64,000 bases of DNA, taken from Lederbergia lenta NBRC 16444 (GTDB lineage: Bacteria; Bacillota; Bacilli; Bacillales; Bacillaceae_C). How positions within the stretch are numbered: position 1 is the stretch's first letter; the number at the start of each line of letters is the position of its first letter. A program made the position numbers and the translations under genes. The notes under the pieces were generated by a model that did no database searches, was not told where the DNA came from, and was given only the letters and a program-made list of their open reading frames with translations. The stretch covers positions 1,736,001-1,800,000 of the forward strand of contig NZ_BCVC01000001.1 in assembly GCF_001591545.1 (NCBI RefSeq). Reading direction: 5' to 3'. This document shows, piece by piece, positions 9,728 to 19,627 of this stretch.

Positions 9728-10222
9728 TCAGATAACAACCTGATCTTGATAGACAGTATTTATTTGTAATGCTAAACTATCGGGATTAAATTCAATCGTT
9801 CTTCCGCTATTTCCACCTGTATCTTCGCTAATGAGTTGAATATTAAGTTTTTGCAATTCCTTTTTCACAGCTTCAACATTACGTGGTCCTATTCTCATCT
9901 GCTCATTTTTCGATGAAAATTGAAACATTTGAGCACCACCGGAAATTTTAGCTTTTAAATTGGAACGATTTGCTCCCAACGTAATAAGCTCTTTTGTAAG
10001 AGCTTTGATAGCAGTATCAGCAAATTTAGCCACATTCATCGCTTTATTTCCTTTTGCCAAGGAAGAATCCGGTAGCATAATGTGTGCCATCCCAGCCATT
10101 TTTTTATTTGGATCATAAATAATCACTCCGACACATGACCCAAGACCAAGTGTCCTGATTTTGTTAGGTGCTTGTACAATTTTCATATCTGCAATACCAA
10201 CTCTTATGACAGTTTCACTCAT
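9728..10222 (-). CDS. cheD: Chemoreceptor glutamine deamidase CheD
   Basis: Deamidates receptor glutamines and binds CheC, increasing CheC phosphatase activity on CheY-P. 164 aa. The catalytic Cys lies in GLGSCVGVIIYD, the His in GMAHIMLPDSS, and the Thr in the SEDTGGNSGRTIEFN segment. The start overlaps the cheC stop by 8 bp. The nearest GGAGG is only 1 nt before ATG, but a second GGGAG a little further upstream has suitable spacing. CheC and CheD genes are adjacent, as expected for partners. Confidence 0.95.
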   Translation of the reverse strand: MSETVIRVGIADMKIVQAPNKIRTLGLGSCVGVIIYDPNKKMAGMAHIMLPDSSLAKGNKAMNVAKFADTAIKALTKELITLGANRSNLKAKISGGAQMFQFSSKNEQMRIGPRNVEAVKKELQKLNIQLISEDTGGNSGRTIEFNPDSLALQINTVYQDQVVI

Positions 10223-10856
10223 TCCTCCCGACTCCCAGTGTGTTAAATATTACTGAAAATGACTGGGGATCAGGTAATAGGAAAAAATGTCCTTTTACAA
10301 ATTCATCATCACCTGCATTGGCTTCATCTAAAGCTGTATCAATGACGATTGCATAATCCTCAGATTGGGATAACTCTATCAAGCCGTAACTAATAATCGC
10401 CCCAGCCATATCAATGCTGATAGAAGGAACAGAAGGTAGTAAATCGAGCCCTGTAAAATCAGCTAATGAAGACAAATAGGAACCAGCTAATATGTTTCCT
10501 AATTCTTGCATTGCTGAAAGCCCAAGTTCCGAATACGGTGGATTAGCAAATGAAATCGATGATTCACCAGTCATTTTTTGAATATATTTACTTGCTTGGT
10601 CAAGAGGTAATATGAAAAACATACTTCCAGTTGCATCACCTTCTATTCGTAAAAACACAGCAACCACTGTAGTATCATGGCCACCTGCAAGTTCAAGCAT
10701 TTCATCAAAGGTGATAATTCTTACAGTCGGAACATTCATATCAATTTTTTTCCCGACTAAAGTAGAAAGTGCAGTAGACGCATTACCTGCACCTATATTC
10801 CCAATCTCTTTCAAAACATCCATTTGCATCATCGTGATATTTTTTTCAATTCCCAT
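10215..10856 (-). CDS. cheC: CheY-P phosphatase CheC
   Basis: Removes phosphate from CheY-P in the adaptation system of Gram-positive chemotaxis. 213 aa from ATG 10856 (MGIEKNITMMQMDVLKEIGN), which lies 9 nt behind AGGA; the upstream ATG at 10865 is too close to that Shine-Dalgarno. Both active-site copies with the E-x2-N pattern are present: KEIGNIGAGNASTALS near the N-terminus and QELGNILAGSYLSSLA in the middle. It overlaps the cheW end by 11 bp and the cheD start by 8 bp. Confidence 0.95.
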   Translation of the reverse strand: MGIEKNITMMQMDVLKEIGNIGAGNASTALSTLVGKKIDMNVPTVRIITFDEMLELAGGHDTTVVAVFLRIEGDATGSMFFILPLDQASKYIQKMTGESSISFANPPYSELGLSAMQELGNILAGSYLSSLADFTGLDLLPSVPSISIDMAGAIISYGLIELSQSEDYAIVIDTALDEANAGDDEFVKGHFFLLPDPQSFSVIFNTLGVGRNE

Positions 10857-11322
10857 CTGTCGCATTCCTATTACTTACAGACTCAAGTATATTTTCTAAG
10901 TTAAGCAAAATCAAAAGTCGCTTTTCTAGTTTGGCAACACCACTAATAAACTCTGCTTCAACCGCACCTATTACTTCAGGTTGGGGTTCAATAGCATCAT
11001 TCGGTATATCCAAAACATCATTTGCTAAATCAACAATCAATCCTACTTCTAAATCTTTATAAGAAACGATAATAATCCTTGTATTATCTGTATACTCTGA
11101 ATCGCCAAGATCAAAACGTTTCTTTAAGTCAATAATCGGGATAATGACCCCTCTTAAATTAATAACGCCTTTTATAAAAGAAACTACTTTAGGAACTCTT
11201 GTAATATATTGCATCTTTTCAATAGCAGTTACTTGTTCAACTGAAAGAGCATATTCATTCCCATTTAACATAAAAACAATTACTTTTTGCTCGGTAGTAA
11301 TAGATGTATCATTCATTAACAT
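10846..11322 (-). CDS. cheW: Chemotaxis coupling protein CheW
   Basis: Scaffold linking chemoreceptors to the CheA kinase. 158 aa; the CheW fold is evident from VIVFMLNGNEYALSVEQV, ITRVPKVVSFIKGVINLRG, IIPIIDLKKRF and RIIIVSYKDLEVGLIVD. Two ATG codons (11322 and 11316) lie 4 and 10 nt behind GGAGG; either could be used. It is directly downstream of cheA and overlaps cheC. Confidence 0.95.
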   Translation of the reverse strand: MLMNDTSITTEQKVIVFMLNGNEYALSVEQVTAIEKMQYITRVPKVVSFIKGVINLRGVIIPIIDLKKRFDLGDSEYTDNTRIIIVSYKDLEVGLIVDLANDVLDIPNDAIEPQPEVIGAVEAEFISGVAKLEKRLLILLNLENILESVSNRNATDGN

Positions 11323-11338
11323 TCAGCCTCCTTTATGA

Positions 11339-13363
11339 CTATTTAATTAGTGCATTACAGTCAATGATTAAAGCTACTTGACCGTCACCCAATATTGTCG
11401 CACCAGAAATAGCAAATACCTCGTTCAAATAGTTACCCAATGATTTCAGGACAATTTCTTGCTGGCCTATGAAGGAATTAACAACCAATCCAGCCATCTT
11501 CTCGCCTTTTCTCACTATAACTATAGAAATATATTCATCCTTATCATCTGTCACATCCATCTCGAATACTTCCGATAACGCTACGAGTGGGACGACTTTC
11601 CCTCTAAAATCAATTACCTTCTGATTGTGAGCAGTTAATATTTCAGATTTACGAATAATCGCAGTTTCAATGATAGACGATAAAGGAATCGCGTATTTTT
11701 CATTACTAACTTCAACAAGCATCGCCGAGATGATAGATAAAGTTAAAGGCAATTGAATAGAGAACTTTGAACCCGATCCTTCCTTAGAATCAATAGAGAT
11801 TACTCCTCCAAGTGACTGAATCGTTGATTTTACAACATCTAATCCAACCCCTCGTCCAGATACATCCGTTATCGTTTCCGCGGTAGAGAAGCCCGAGGCC
11901 ATAATTAATTCATACGCAGCTTGATCGGTTAGGTTAACTGCCTCTGTATTCGTAATAATTCCTTTAGAAATTGCGCTATCAATCACCTTTTGGCGATTTA
12001 TTCCAGCTCCATCATCTTCAATTTCAATGAAAACATGATTTCCACTATGGTATGCTTTTAACTTAATACTACCAGTTTCTGGTTTCCCTATTGCTTTACG
12101 TACTTCCGGACTCTCAATACCATGATCAATTGCATTTCTTAGCAAATGCACAATTGGATCTCCTATTTCATCAATAACCGTTCGATCGAGTTCTGTTTCC
12201 GCGCCAATAATCTCTAAGTCTAATTTCTTGCCCAAATCTCTTTCAAGTTGCCTAACCATACGAGGAAAGCGATTAAAAACGGTTTCGACCGGAACCATTC
12301 TCATATTTAAAATTATATTTTGCAGATCCCCAGAAACTCTGATCATTCGCTCAACCGTTTCTTCCAATTCTGGATTTTGAATATCTTGAGAAATTTGCTC
12401 TAATCGTCCTCTATCTATTACTAACTCTTCAAATAAATTCATAAGGACATCCAATCGATCGATATTAACCCTAATCGTTTTTCCGCCTGCTTTTCCACTT
12501 TTTCTTTCTGTTGGAGTATTATCAACCGAACTTTGTTTAGTTTGTACATTAGTTTCTACAGCATTAATATTTTTTTCCTTCTCATCGTTGCTCATTGATA
12601 ATTGAGATACACTTACAGAGTTAGATCTAATCTCGTCAATCTCAGACACTTTCATTAATTTATTTTTAATTTCATCTGGTGATTCTTTAGTTATAATCGT
12701 AACTGTAAACTCGGAATCAAACTGCTCTTCTTCTAATTGTTCTACACTTGGTACAGATTTAATAACTTCTCCACATTGTTCCAACACTTCAAATACCATA
12801 AAGACACGGGCTGTTTTTAATAAACAATCTGGACGTAATGAAATTGTAAACTCGAAACATTGAAACCCTTGTTCTACTGATTGTTCTATAATAGTTCTTT
12901 CATATTGGTCATATTCATTTTTCACTATTCCCACTTCTGTTGATGCAGCCACTTCTTCGAATACTGCATTTATAGCTGCCGTATTACCTTTTTCTATTTG
13001 CTCTAATTGATTAATAACTGTACTTACATCACGATGTCCATCTCCACCTGAAGCGATTGATTCCACAATTGCCTCTAGATCATCAACAGCTAAAAACATA
13101 ATATCGAATACCTGTGAGGTGATCTGTATTTTTTCATTGCGAATACCATCAAAAACATTTTCTAAAATATGTGTTAGATTTGCTAAATCAGCATAACCCA
13201 TTGTAGCAGACATGCCCTTTAACGTATGAGCTGCTCTGAATATTTCATTCACAATTACCAATTCAGTAGGATTGCTTTCTAAATTCAAGAGTTGGTCATT
13301 GAGGGCCTGCAAATGCTCTTTACTTTCATCTATAAAAATCTCTAAATACTGATTCACATCCAT
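11339..13363 (-). CDS. cheA: Chemotaxis histidine kinase CheA
   Basis: Cytoplasmic sensor kinase phosphorylating CheY and CheB in response to receptor state. 674 aa. Domains in order: HPt (P1), with the phosphorylated His46 in FRAAHTLKGMSATMGY; a P2-like response-regulator-binding region (about 160-260); the P3 dimerisation helices from about 295, after a Lys/Gly-rich linker; the P4 ATPase, with the N box HLLRNAIDHGIESPE, EDDGAGINRQKV and GRGVGLDVVKSTI; and the P5 CheW-like domain from about 530. ATG overlaps the cheB end by 10 bp and has AAGGA upstream. All catalytic elements appear intact. Confidence 0.97.
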   Translation of the reverse strand: MDVNQYLEIFIDESKEHLQALNDQLLNLESNPTELVIVNEIFRAAHTLKGMSATMGYADLANLTHILENVFDGIRNEKIQITSQVFDIMFLAVDDLEAIVESIASGGDGHRDVSTVINQLEQIEKGNTAAINAVFEEVAASTEVGIVKNEYDQYERTIIEQSVEQGFQCFEFTISLRPDCLLKTARVFMVFEVLEQCGEVIKSVPSVEQLEEEQFDSEFTVTIITKESPDEIKNKLMKVSEIDEIRSNSVSVSQLSMSNDEKEKNINAVETNVQTKQSSVDNTPTERKSGKAGGKTIRVNIDRLDVLMNLFEELVIDRGRLEQISQDIQNPELEETVERMIRVSGDLQNIILNMRMVPVETVFNRFPRMVRQLERDLGKKLDLEIIGAETELDRTVIDEIGDPIVHLLRNAIDHGIESPEVRKAIGKPETGSIKLKAYHSGNHVFIEIEDDGAGINRQKVIDSAISKGIITNTEAVNLTDQAAYELIMASGFSTAETITDVSGRGVGLDVVKSTIQSLGGVISIDSKEGSGSKFSIQLPLTLSIISAMLVEVSNEKYAIPLSSIIETAIIRKSEILTAHNQKVIDFRGKVVPLVALSEVFEMDVTDDKDEYISIVIVRKGEKMAGLVVNSFIGQQEIVLKSLGNYLNEVFAISGATILGDGQVALIIDCNALIK

Positions 13364-14454
13364 TTTCCCACGTCCTTCTTCGTATATTTCAAAATGTTAG
13401 AAGCGATATCATTAATTTCTGCAATAGTATCCACACAACCTGTACTAATCGCTGCTTTTGGCATGCCATATACAATACAGCTTTCTTCCGCCTCCGCAAT
13501 CGCAGTAAGCTTCCCTTGTTTCTTCAACTCTATTAAACCAGCCGCACCATCTGCTCCCATACCTGTCATTATTACAGCTATTTTGGCATAGTCTTCTATT
13601 AAACTAAGAGAATGAAACATAACATCCACTGATGGACGATGCCCATTTACAGGCGGATCTTCTGAAATTTTAATTATTAGATCATCACTTGATGGATGAA
13701 TCGTTAAATGTTTTCCACCTGGGGCGATATAGGCAATACCATCTACTAAACGCTCGCCATCTTCCGCTTCCTTTACATCTATTTCACATATGCTATTTAA
13801 GCGATTAGCCAAGGATTTTGTAAAGGAAGGTGGCATATGTTGTACAATTACTATGGGGGCTTCCATCCCTTTGGGAAGTTTAGTTAAAACTTTTTGCAAA
13901 GCCCCGGGTCCACCCGTAGATGTCCCTATACAAATTATTTTTTTATTCTTTTGAAGTTTTAAAGGTGATAGGCCCTGCCTTTTCATTTCAGAGTACATAT
14001 TATGGATAGATGTTTTTGTTTTCACCTGACTAGTAACTTGACTTTGACTGGTTATAGCATATGTTCCATTTACCGATTTAATTAGTTGATTAATAGTCGT
14101 TTTAAATGCTTCCATTGCGGACAGATCTATTAATTCTGGTCTCTTTATTAATCTGATTCCCTTTTCATCTCCGCTAAATAGACCATCTTCTTCCTGATCT
14201 TTTGAGAGAATAATGATCACTTTTCCACAGTACTTTTTCCGTAAATCAGCTATTCCATCTTTCGTTTCCTTTGGTATATTATCTAAATCGACTAATAAAA
14301 AATCCGGAGATACTTTTAACATCTTGGTTATGCCCGCTTCATTAAACCTAGCTGCACCTAAAAAGTTCACTTCCTTATTATTTTCAAACATCTTCCCATA
14401 TAAAATTCTAGTTACTGCGGAATCACTGACTAGAAAGAAAGTCGGATGCATCAC
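13354..14454 (-). CDS. cheB: Chemotaxis methylesterase CheB with divergent receiver domain
   Basis: Protein-glutamate methylesterase removing methyl groups from chemoreceptors. 366 aa. The C-terminal esterase domain (from about 175) is intact: ICIGTSTGGPGALQKVL (Ser), IVQHMPPSFTKSLA (His), and VIMTGMGADGAAGL (Asp). The N-terminal receiver is unusual. The acidic pair normally reading DD is SD (residues 10-11), the probable phosphorylation site is D56 in LLVDLDNIP with one extra residue before Pro, the usual Ser/Thr switch region is replaced by ILSKDQEEDG, and a Lys is kept in LIKRP. GTG 14454 and ATG 14451 are both possible starts behind GGAGG. It overlaps flhG and cheA. Confidence 0.93.
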   Translation of the reverse strand: MMHPTFFLVSDSAVTRILYGKMFENNKEVNFLGAARFNEAGITKMLKVSPDFLLVDLDNIPKETKDGIADLRKKYCGKVIIILSKDQEEDGLFSGDEKGIRLIKRPELIDLSAMEAFKTTINQLIKSVNGTYAITSQSQVTSQVKTKTSIHNMYSEMKRQGLSPLKLQKNKKIICIGTSTGGPGALQKVLTKLPKGMEAPIVIVQHMPPSFTKSLANRLNSICEIDVKEAEDGERLVDGIAYIAPGGKHLTIHPSSDDLIIKISEDPPVNGHRPSVDVMFHSLSLIEDYAKIAVIMTGMGADGAAGLIELKKQGKLTAIAEAEESCIVYGMPKAAISTGCVDTIAEINDIASNILKYTKKDVGKWM

Positions 14455-15320
14455 AACCGGCCCTCCTTATTCGTAAAAATGTTGCGGAGCTTACTTACGA
14501 ATGACCGATGGTTAAAACGATCAGAATAATCATCTTCCATATATATATCGACCATTTTTTTAAGTTTAAGAGAGATATCAGCATTTGGAAATTTTTCCGA
14601 AAATGCTGTTTGGCTAATCACTGCTTTTCTAACATGCTTATCTTCAGGTAAAACACCCAGCAGCGTTACTTCTTTTTTCAAAAATTTTTGCGCTGCACTT
14701 TGTAATCTTTCCAAAGTTTCCTTGCCTTGCCGCTTACTCTCTGCGCGATTGCAAATTAATAAAAATCTACTTTCTGATTGTGCGGAACAAATAAATTTCA
14801 TCATAGAATAAGCATCCGTAATGGCAGTTGGCTCTGGTGTACATACTACAAAAATATCATCAGCAGAAAGTAAAATATTAAGTGCGGTTGTGGTTGCACC
14901 TGCAGCCATATCAAAAATGATGAAATCATATTCTGCTTGCAATTCACTTAATCCATCTAAAAGTCGGTTGTACATTCGATTATCCATTTCCATTACTTCA
15001 TTCAGTCCATTACCAGCCGAAATATAGGAGATACCGTTAGCCGTGTGTTGAATAATGGATTTTAATGGTACGTCATCCTGTAAAAAAGCGGAAATATTTG
15101 AGTTAGATGTTGTACCAAGAAGAATATTGACGTTACCCATCCCGATATCAAAATCAAAAAGTAACACTCGCTTTCCTTTATCTGCTAACGTCAAAGCTAA
15201 GTTAGTGGAAATATTCGTCTTTCCGACGCCTCCTTTACCACTTACAATAGCAATTGTTCTTGCTAACTCTTGAGTGTGATTTTGCAATTTCAATCGCAAC
15301 TTCTCCGCCTGGTCTTTCAT
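14451..15320 (-). CDS. flhG: FlhG (YlxH), MinD-like ATPase controlling flagellar number
   Basis: ParA/MinD-type ATPase that works with the FlhF GTPase to set flagellar position and number. 289 aa with the deviant Walker A IAIVSGKGGVGKTNIST, the switch segment LLFDFDIGMGNVNILLG, and IIFDMAAGATTTALNIL. It overlaps flhF by 4 bp (ATGA), and its stop overlaps the cheB start. The N-terminal extension MKDQAEKLRLKLQNH is the short activator-like stretch that in this family stimulates FlhF. Confidence 0.95.
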   Translation of the reverse strand: MKDQAEKLRLKLQNHTQELARTIAIVSGKGGVGKTNISTNLALTLADKGKRVLLFDFDIGMGNVNILLGTTSNSNISAFLQDDVPLKSIIQHTANGISYISAGNGLNEVMEMDNRMYNRLLDGLSELQAEYDFIIFDMAAGATTTALNILLSADDIFVVCTPEPTAITDAYSMMKFICSAQSESRFLLICNRAESKRQGKETLERLQSAAQKFLKKEVTLLGVLPEDKHVRKAVISQTAFSEKFPNADISLKLKKMVDIYMEDDYSDRFNHRSFVSKLRNIFTNKEGRL

Positions 15321-16480
15321 GGTTTTTCATCTCCAAGTAGATAATTCGCTATTATTTCAGGACTTGCAGTCAAAATGTCATCAGGAACGTCTTGTCCAGT
15401 AGTAATATAAGCAACGCCTTTTTCATACTTCTTTATTAAATTAAACATTGCTCCATAAGACTGTGTCTCATCTATTTTAGTAAAAATAAATTGATCAATA
15501 TTAAGCTGTTGAAAGTTTTCTACAATTTCACCCATATCTTTTTCTCTCATAGAGATAGATAATACCAAAAAAGTAGCCATATTCACTTCATTAAAAGTGT
15601 TTTTCAACTCATCAACAAACACTAATTCTCTATAATTTCTACCCGCTGTATCAATTAATACAAGATCAAAATCGGCAAATTTATCCATCGCAGCAGAAAA
15701 GTCTTCCTGTTTATATACAACTTCTATCGGAATATTTAAAAGCTGAGCATATGTTTTTAATTGCTCGATTGCTGCAATCCTATAAGTATCTAAAGTGATA
15801 AATGCAACTCTTTTATTTTGCTCAAGCATTGCTTCAGCCGCTAATTTGGCAATTGTAGTAGTTTTGCCTACACCCGTTGGTCCCACAAGATTAATATATT
15901 TTTTGGAATAATCGATTCCCTCAAAATTAAATGTAGTCAATTGGTCAACAATTATTTCATTACACCATGAGATAACATCTTGTTTGGTAGGTTGACTAGA
16001 AGCGTTTCTCCACTTTTCTAACATAATATCCCCAAGTTCTTGCACATATTTTTCGTTAAGTTCCGCTTCATGCAGCTGCAATAAACAAGATTGAATATAC
16101 TCTGGATAACTTTGTATATTTAAGTGGTGATGTCTAACAGATGTTAGCTCCCTTTTTATTTCTGCCATTTCAGACATAATGTCTCTATTCTCGCGATTAC
16201 TTCTTGCAATACTCTCAACATGTTTGGTTTCTTTCTTAATCGTTTCTGTATGCGAGTTGTCTGGTAATTTCCTTTTTTTTACTTTGGTTTTTTGTTTAGG
16301 TTGTACCGCAATTTCATCAAGAGCGGCAATTACTTCAATTTTTTTCTTTCGAAACATGCCGAGAAAGCCACCATGATAAACAACTTTGGAATTTAATATA
16401 ACTGCATTATCACCTAGTTCATCTTTGACTTTTTTCATCGCAGCTGGCATAGATGGAGCGATAATTTTTTTTATATTCAT
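15317..16480 (-). CDS. flhF: FlhF, SRP-type GTPase for flagellar placement
   Basis: Third SRP-family GTPase besides Ffh and FtsY; recruits early flagellar components to the membrane. 387 aa: a basic, poorly conserved N-terminal region (charged KKRKLPDNSHTETIKKETK), an N domain (about 115-185) and a G domain with G1 [19 protein letters not shown]2/IBD VAFITLDTYRIAAIEQL, G3 DLVLIDTAGRNYRE and G4 FIFTKIDETQSYG. It overlaps flhA and flhG by 4 bp each. Full length for Bacillus. Confidence 0.96.
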   Translation of the reverse strand: MNIKKIIAPSMPAAMKKVKDELGDNAVILNSKVVYHGGFLGMFRKKKIEVIAALDEIAVQPKQKTKVKKRKLPDNSHTETIKKETKHVESIARSNRENRDIMSEMAEIKRELTSVRHHHLNIQSYPEYIQSCLLQLHEAELNEKYVQELGDIMLEKWRNASSQPTKQDVISWCNEIIVDQLTTFNFEGIDYSKKYINLVGPTGVGKTTTIAKLAAEAMLEQNKRVAFITLDTYRIAAIEQLKTYAQLLNIPIEVVYKQEDFSAAMDKFADFDLVLIDTAGRNYRELVFVDELKNTFNEVNMATFLVLSISMREKDMGEIVENFQQLNIDQFIFTKIDETQSYGAMFNLIKKYEKGVAYITTGQDVPDDILTASPEIIANYLLGDEKP

Positions 16481-18510
16481 TCGATGTTCACCACCCCAGT
16501 ACTTTGAACTTCCACATTCGCTTCTAATTCGTTATAAGAAAGAACTGGCACATGCGGAAAGTATCTTTCTGTCATTTGTCTTACGTACATACGAACTGCT
16601 GGCGAGCATAGTAGGATTGGCGACTGTTGCATTAGCGATAACTCTTCTACTTGACCCGCTATTGCTTCCAGTATCCTTTGAGAATCAGCTGGATCTAATG
16701 ATAAATAGTTTCCATGTTCTGTTTGTTGGATACTATCAGCAATTACTTTCTCGATTTTTCCAGATACGGTAATTACCTTTAACAAACCGCCATCTTCCGC
16801 ATATTGAGTTGTAATCTGCCTTGCTAGTGATTGTCGAACATATTCTGCCAATAGTTCTGTATCTGTACTCATTCTTCCATAATCAGCAAGTGTTTCAAAA
16901 ATAATTGGCAGATTTCGAATAGATACATTTTCTTTTAATAATTTTGCTAACACTTTTTGTACTTCTCCTACTGACAATGGATTCGGAGTGACTTCTTCAG
17001 CCAGAATCGGATAAGATTCCTGAAGATGGTCAATCAACTGTTTCGTTTCTTGTCGACCTAACAGTTCATAAGCATTTGTTTTTAATAATTCGGTAATATG
17101 TGTCGATACGACTGACGATGGATCAACAACCGTATATCCCATGATTTCGGCTTGTTCTTTTACATCCTCTGTTATCCATTTGGCAGGTAAACCGAAGGAA
17201 GGTTCAATTGTATCAATACCTTCTATCGTATCCTCTCCCCCAGGGCTCATAGCTAAATAATGATCAAGTAATAGTTCACTTCTAGCCATTTCATTTCCTT
17301 TTATTTTTAAACGGTATTCATTAGGTTCTAGTTGAATATTATCCCTAATTCTAACTACAGGAATAACAATCCCTAGTTCCAAGGCCAGCTGTCTCCTAAT
17401 CATGACAATTCTATCGAGGAGATCCCCGCCCTGATTGACATCCGCTAGAGGAATAAGTCCATATCCAAATTCAAACTCGATCGCATCAACATTTAATAAG
17501 TTAATTACACTATCAGGACTTTTCATTTCATCTGCTTCTGTCTCTTCCAAAGACTCAATTAAATCTTCTTCAGTATTAGTTGGTTGTCGAGATAGCATCA
17601 GTCCTCCGATGGCTAACCCTGCTGCAATTGGGATAGTAATAATATCATTGATTGGTGTTACTAAACCTAATAGAAAAATAGTTGCTGCTGCAATATAAAG
17701 CAAAGACGGCGAAGATAATAATTGTCCAAAAATGTCTGAGCCGATGTTTCCTTCAGAAGCAGCACGAGTAACAACAATCCCTGTTGCAGTAGAAATAAGC
17801 AATGCTGGGATTTGACTCACAATCCCATCTCCCACAGTCAGCATTGAATATTTAAGAGAAGCTTCAGCAATTGGCAATCCTTCTTGCATCATTCCGATTA
17901 TAATGCCAAATAACAAGTTTATTAATACTATTATGATACCCGCGATGGCATCACCTTTAACAAATTTACTTGCACCATCCATTGCCCCGTAGAAATCCGA
18001 TTCTCGCGATACTTTATCTCTTCTTTCTCTTGCTTCTTGTTCAGAAATAACACCCGCATTTAAATCGGCATCTATGCTCATTTGCTTACCAGGCATCGCA
18101 TCGAGTGTAAAACGTGCTGCTACTTCAGAAACACGTTCAGATCCTTTAGTGATGACGATGAATTGAATAACAATCAAAATAAAAAACACAACGAGTCCAA
18201 CCAATACATTCCCACCGACAACAAAAGACCCGAAAGTTTCAACTACCCCACCTGCATCACCTTTTGAGAGAATGGATCTCGTTGTGGAAACGTTCAAACC
18301 TAATCTAAATAAAGTCAACAGTAATAATAATGAAGGGAATATAGAAAATTGCAGGGGCTCTTGCATATTCATTGAAGTGAGTAGAACAAGTAGTGCAAGT
18401 GAAATATTCGCTATGATTAACAAACTTAATAACCACGTTGGAAATGGAATGACCAGCATGGCTACAATTAAAATAACACTTGATAATACTACAATATCTT
18501 TAAGTTTCAT
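16477..18510 (-). CDS. flhA: Flagellar export gate protein FlhA
   Basis: Largest inner-membrane component of the flagellar type III export gate; its cytosolic domain forms a nonameric ring that docks substrate-chaperone complexes. 677 aa from ATG 18510 (MKLKDIVVLSSVILIVAML), which follows AAGGAG by 8 nt; the longer ORF to 18540 lacks a Shine-Dalgarno. The N-terminal half has eight hydrophobic segments with the FHIPEP-type signature LTLFRLGLNVSTTRSIL; the C-terminal half is the soluble export-platform domain. The length equals that of B. subtilis FlhA. Confidence 0.97.
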   Translation of the reverse strand: MKLKDIVVLSSVILIVAMLVIPFPTWLLSLLIIANISLALLVLLTSMNMQEPLQFSIFPSLLLLLTLFRLGLNVSTTRSILSKGDAGGVVETFGSFVVGGNVLVGLVVFFILIVIQFIVITKGSERVSEVAARFTLDAMPGKQMSIDADLNAGVISEQEARERRDKVSRESDFYGAMDGASKFVKGDAIAGIIIVLINLLFGIIIGMMQEGLPIAEASLKYSMLTVGDGIVSQIPALLISTATGIVVTRAASEGNIGSDIFGQLLSSPSLLYIAAATIFLLGLVTPINDIITIPIAAGLAIGGLMLSRQPTNTEEDLIESLEETEADEMKSPDSVINLLNVDAIEFEFGYGLIPLADVNQGGDLLDRIVMIRRQLALELGIVIPVVRIRDNIQLEPNEYRLKIKGNEMARSELLLDHYLAMSPGGEDTIEGIDTIEPSFGLPAKWITEDVKEQAEIMGYTVVDPSSVVSTHITELLKTNAYELLGRQETKQLIDHLQESYPILAEEVTPNPLSVGEVQKVLAKLLKENVSIRNLPIIFETLADYGRMSTDTELLAEYVRQSLARQITTQYAEDGGLLKVITVSGKIEKVIADSIQQTEHGNYLSLDPADSQRILEAIAGQVEELSLMQQSPILLCSPAVRMYVRQMTERYFPHVPVLSYNELEANVEVQSTGVVNIE

Positions 18511-18544
18511 AACGATCTCTCCTTGCCTTACTTTCAACATAGGA

Positions 18545-19627
18545 CTATATTTTTTGTTTTATCCTATATACATAAGCCAATATTTCCGCAACTGCTTTAA
18601 AAAAATCATCCGGTATTACTTCTCCAATTTCCACCTGATCATATAGTGACCTTGCCAATGGCCGGTTCTCTACCATCACGATTTTATGGTTCCCGGCAAT
18701 TAATTTAATTTTTTGTGCCATAAAATCTACACCTTTAGCCACCACAATTGGAGCATCTGCATTTGTTTCATCATATTTAAGTGCAATGGCATAATGAGTA
18801 GGATTTGTGATAATTACATCTGCTTTTGGTACTTCCTGCATCATCCGAGACATTGCCATTTCTCGCTGTTTCTGCTTGATTTTCGACTTGATTAGCGGGT
18901 CACCTTCCATGTTTTTATATTCATCTTTAAGGTCCTGTTTAGACATTCTTATATTTTTCTCAAAATCGTATTTTTGATATAGAAAGTCAAATAGAGATAA
19001 GAATAACAGCGCTAAAGACGCAGCAATTCCCATTTGCAAAGTTAAGCTACCAATCGTTTTTAATGCCGAAGCAACTGATTGATGAGCTAAAACTAACACC
19101 TCATCGAATCGCATCCATAAAACCGACACAGTAATTACACCTACGAAACCAATTTTTAAAATTGATTTCATCAATTCAACAATTGCTCTTATGGAAAAAA
19201 TTCTTTTCAACCCTTTAATCGGATCTAACTTTTCCAACTTAGGTTGTAATGGTTCGGTCGTAAACATAAAGCCTACTTGTAGCAAATTGGCCGCTATTCC
19301 CGCGACTAAGGCAACTAACATAATAGGTCCCAATAAAAAAACAAGTTCCTTTAGAATATCCATCAATACCAACTGAACATTGGCTTCAGTTACATCCATT
19401 AGCATATACGTAGAAAATGTATGACGGAATGTTGCAAGGATGATACTTCCCATTTGAGACGAAAAGAAAGACAGGAAACCAAAAACTGCTAATAATCCAA
19501 TCGCAGTATTCACATCTTGACTTTTAGCTGTCTGCCCTTTTTTCTTGGAATCTTGGCGTTTTTTGGGTGTAGCCTTTTCTGTTTTTTCTCCTGCGAAAAA
19601 CTGAAGATTAAGAGTAAGTTGTTTCAT
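18545..19627 (-). CDS. flhB: Flagellar export switch protein FlhB
   Basis: Membrane protein of the export gate that switches substrate specificity from rod/hook to filament type after autocleavage. 360 aa: an N-terminal amphipathic basic region (GEKTEKATPKKRQDSKKKG), four membrane segments, and a C-terminal cytoplasmic domain with the autocleavage motif in VIITNPTHYAIAL. The motif is intact, unlike in the YlqH paralogue at 47.1 kb. GGAGG lies upstream of ATG 19627; the start overlaps the fliR stop by 4 bp. Confidence 0.97.
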   Translation of the reverse strand: MKQLTLNLQFFAGEKTEKATPKKRQDSKKKGQTAKSQDVNTAIGLLAVFGFLSFFSSQMGSIILATFRHTFSTYMLMDVTEANVQLVLMDILKELVFLLGPIMLVALVAGIAANLLQVGFMFTTEPLQPKLEKLDPIKGLKRIFSIRAIVELMKSILKIGFVGVITVSVLWMRFDEVLVLAHQSVASALKTIGSLTLQMGIAASLALLFLSLFDFLYQKYDFEKNIRMSKQDLKDEYKNMEGDPLIKSKIKQKQREMAMSRMMQEVPKADVIITNPTHYAIALKYDETNADAPIVVAKGVDFMAQKIKLIAGNHKIVMVENRPLARSLYDQVEIGEVIPDDFFKAVAEILAYVYRIKQKI

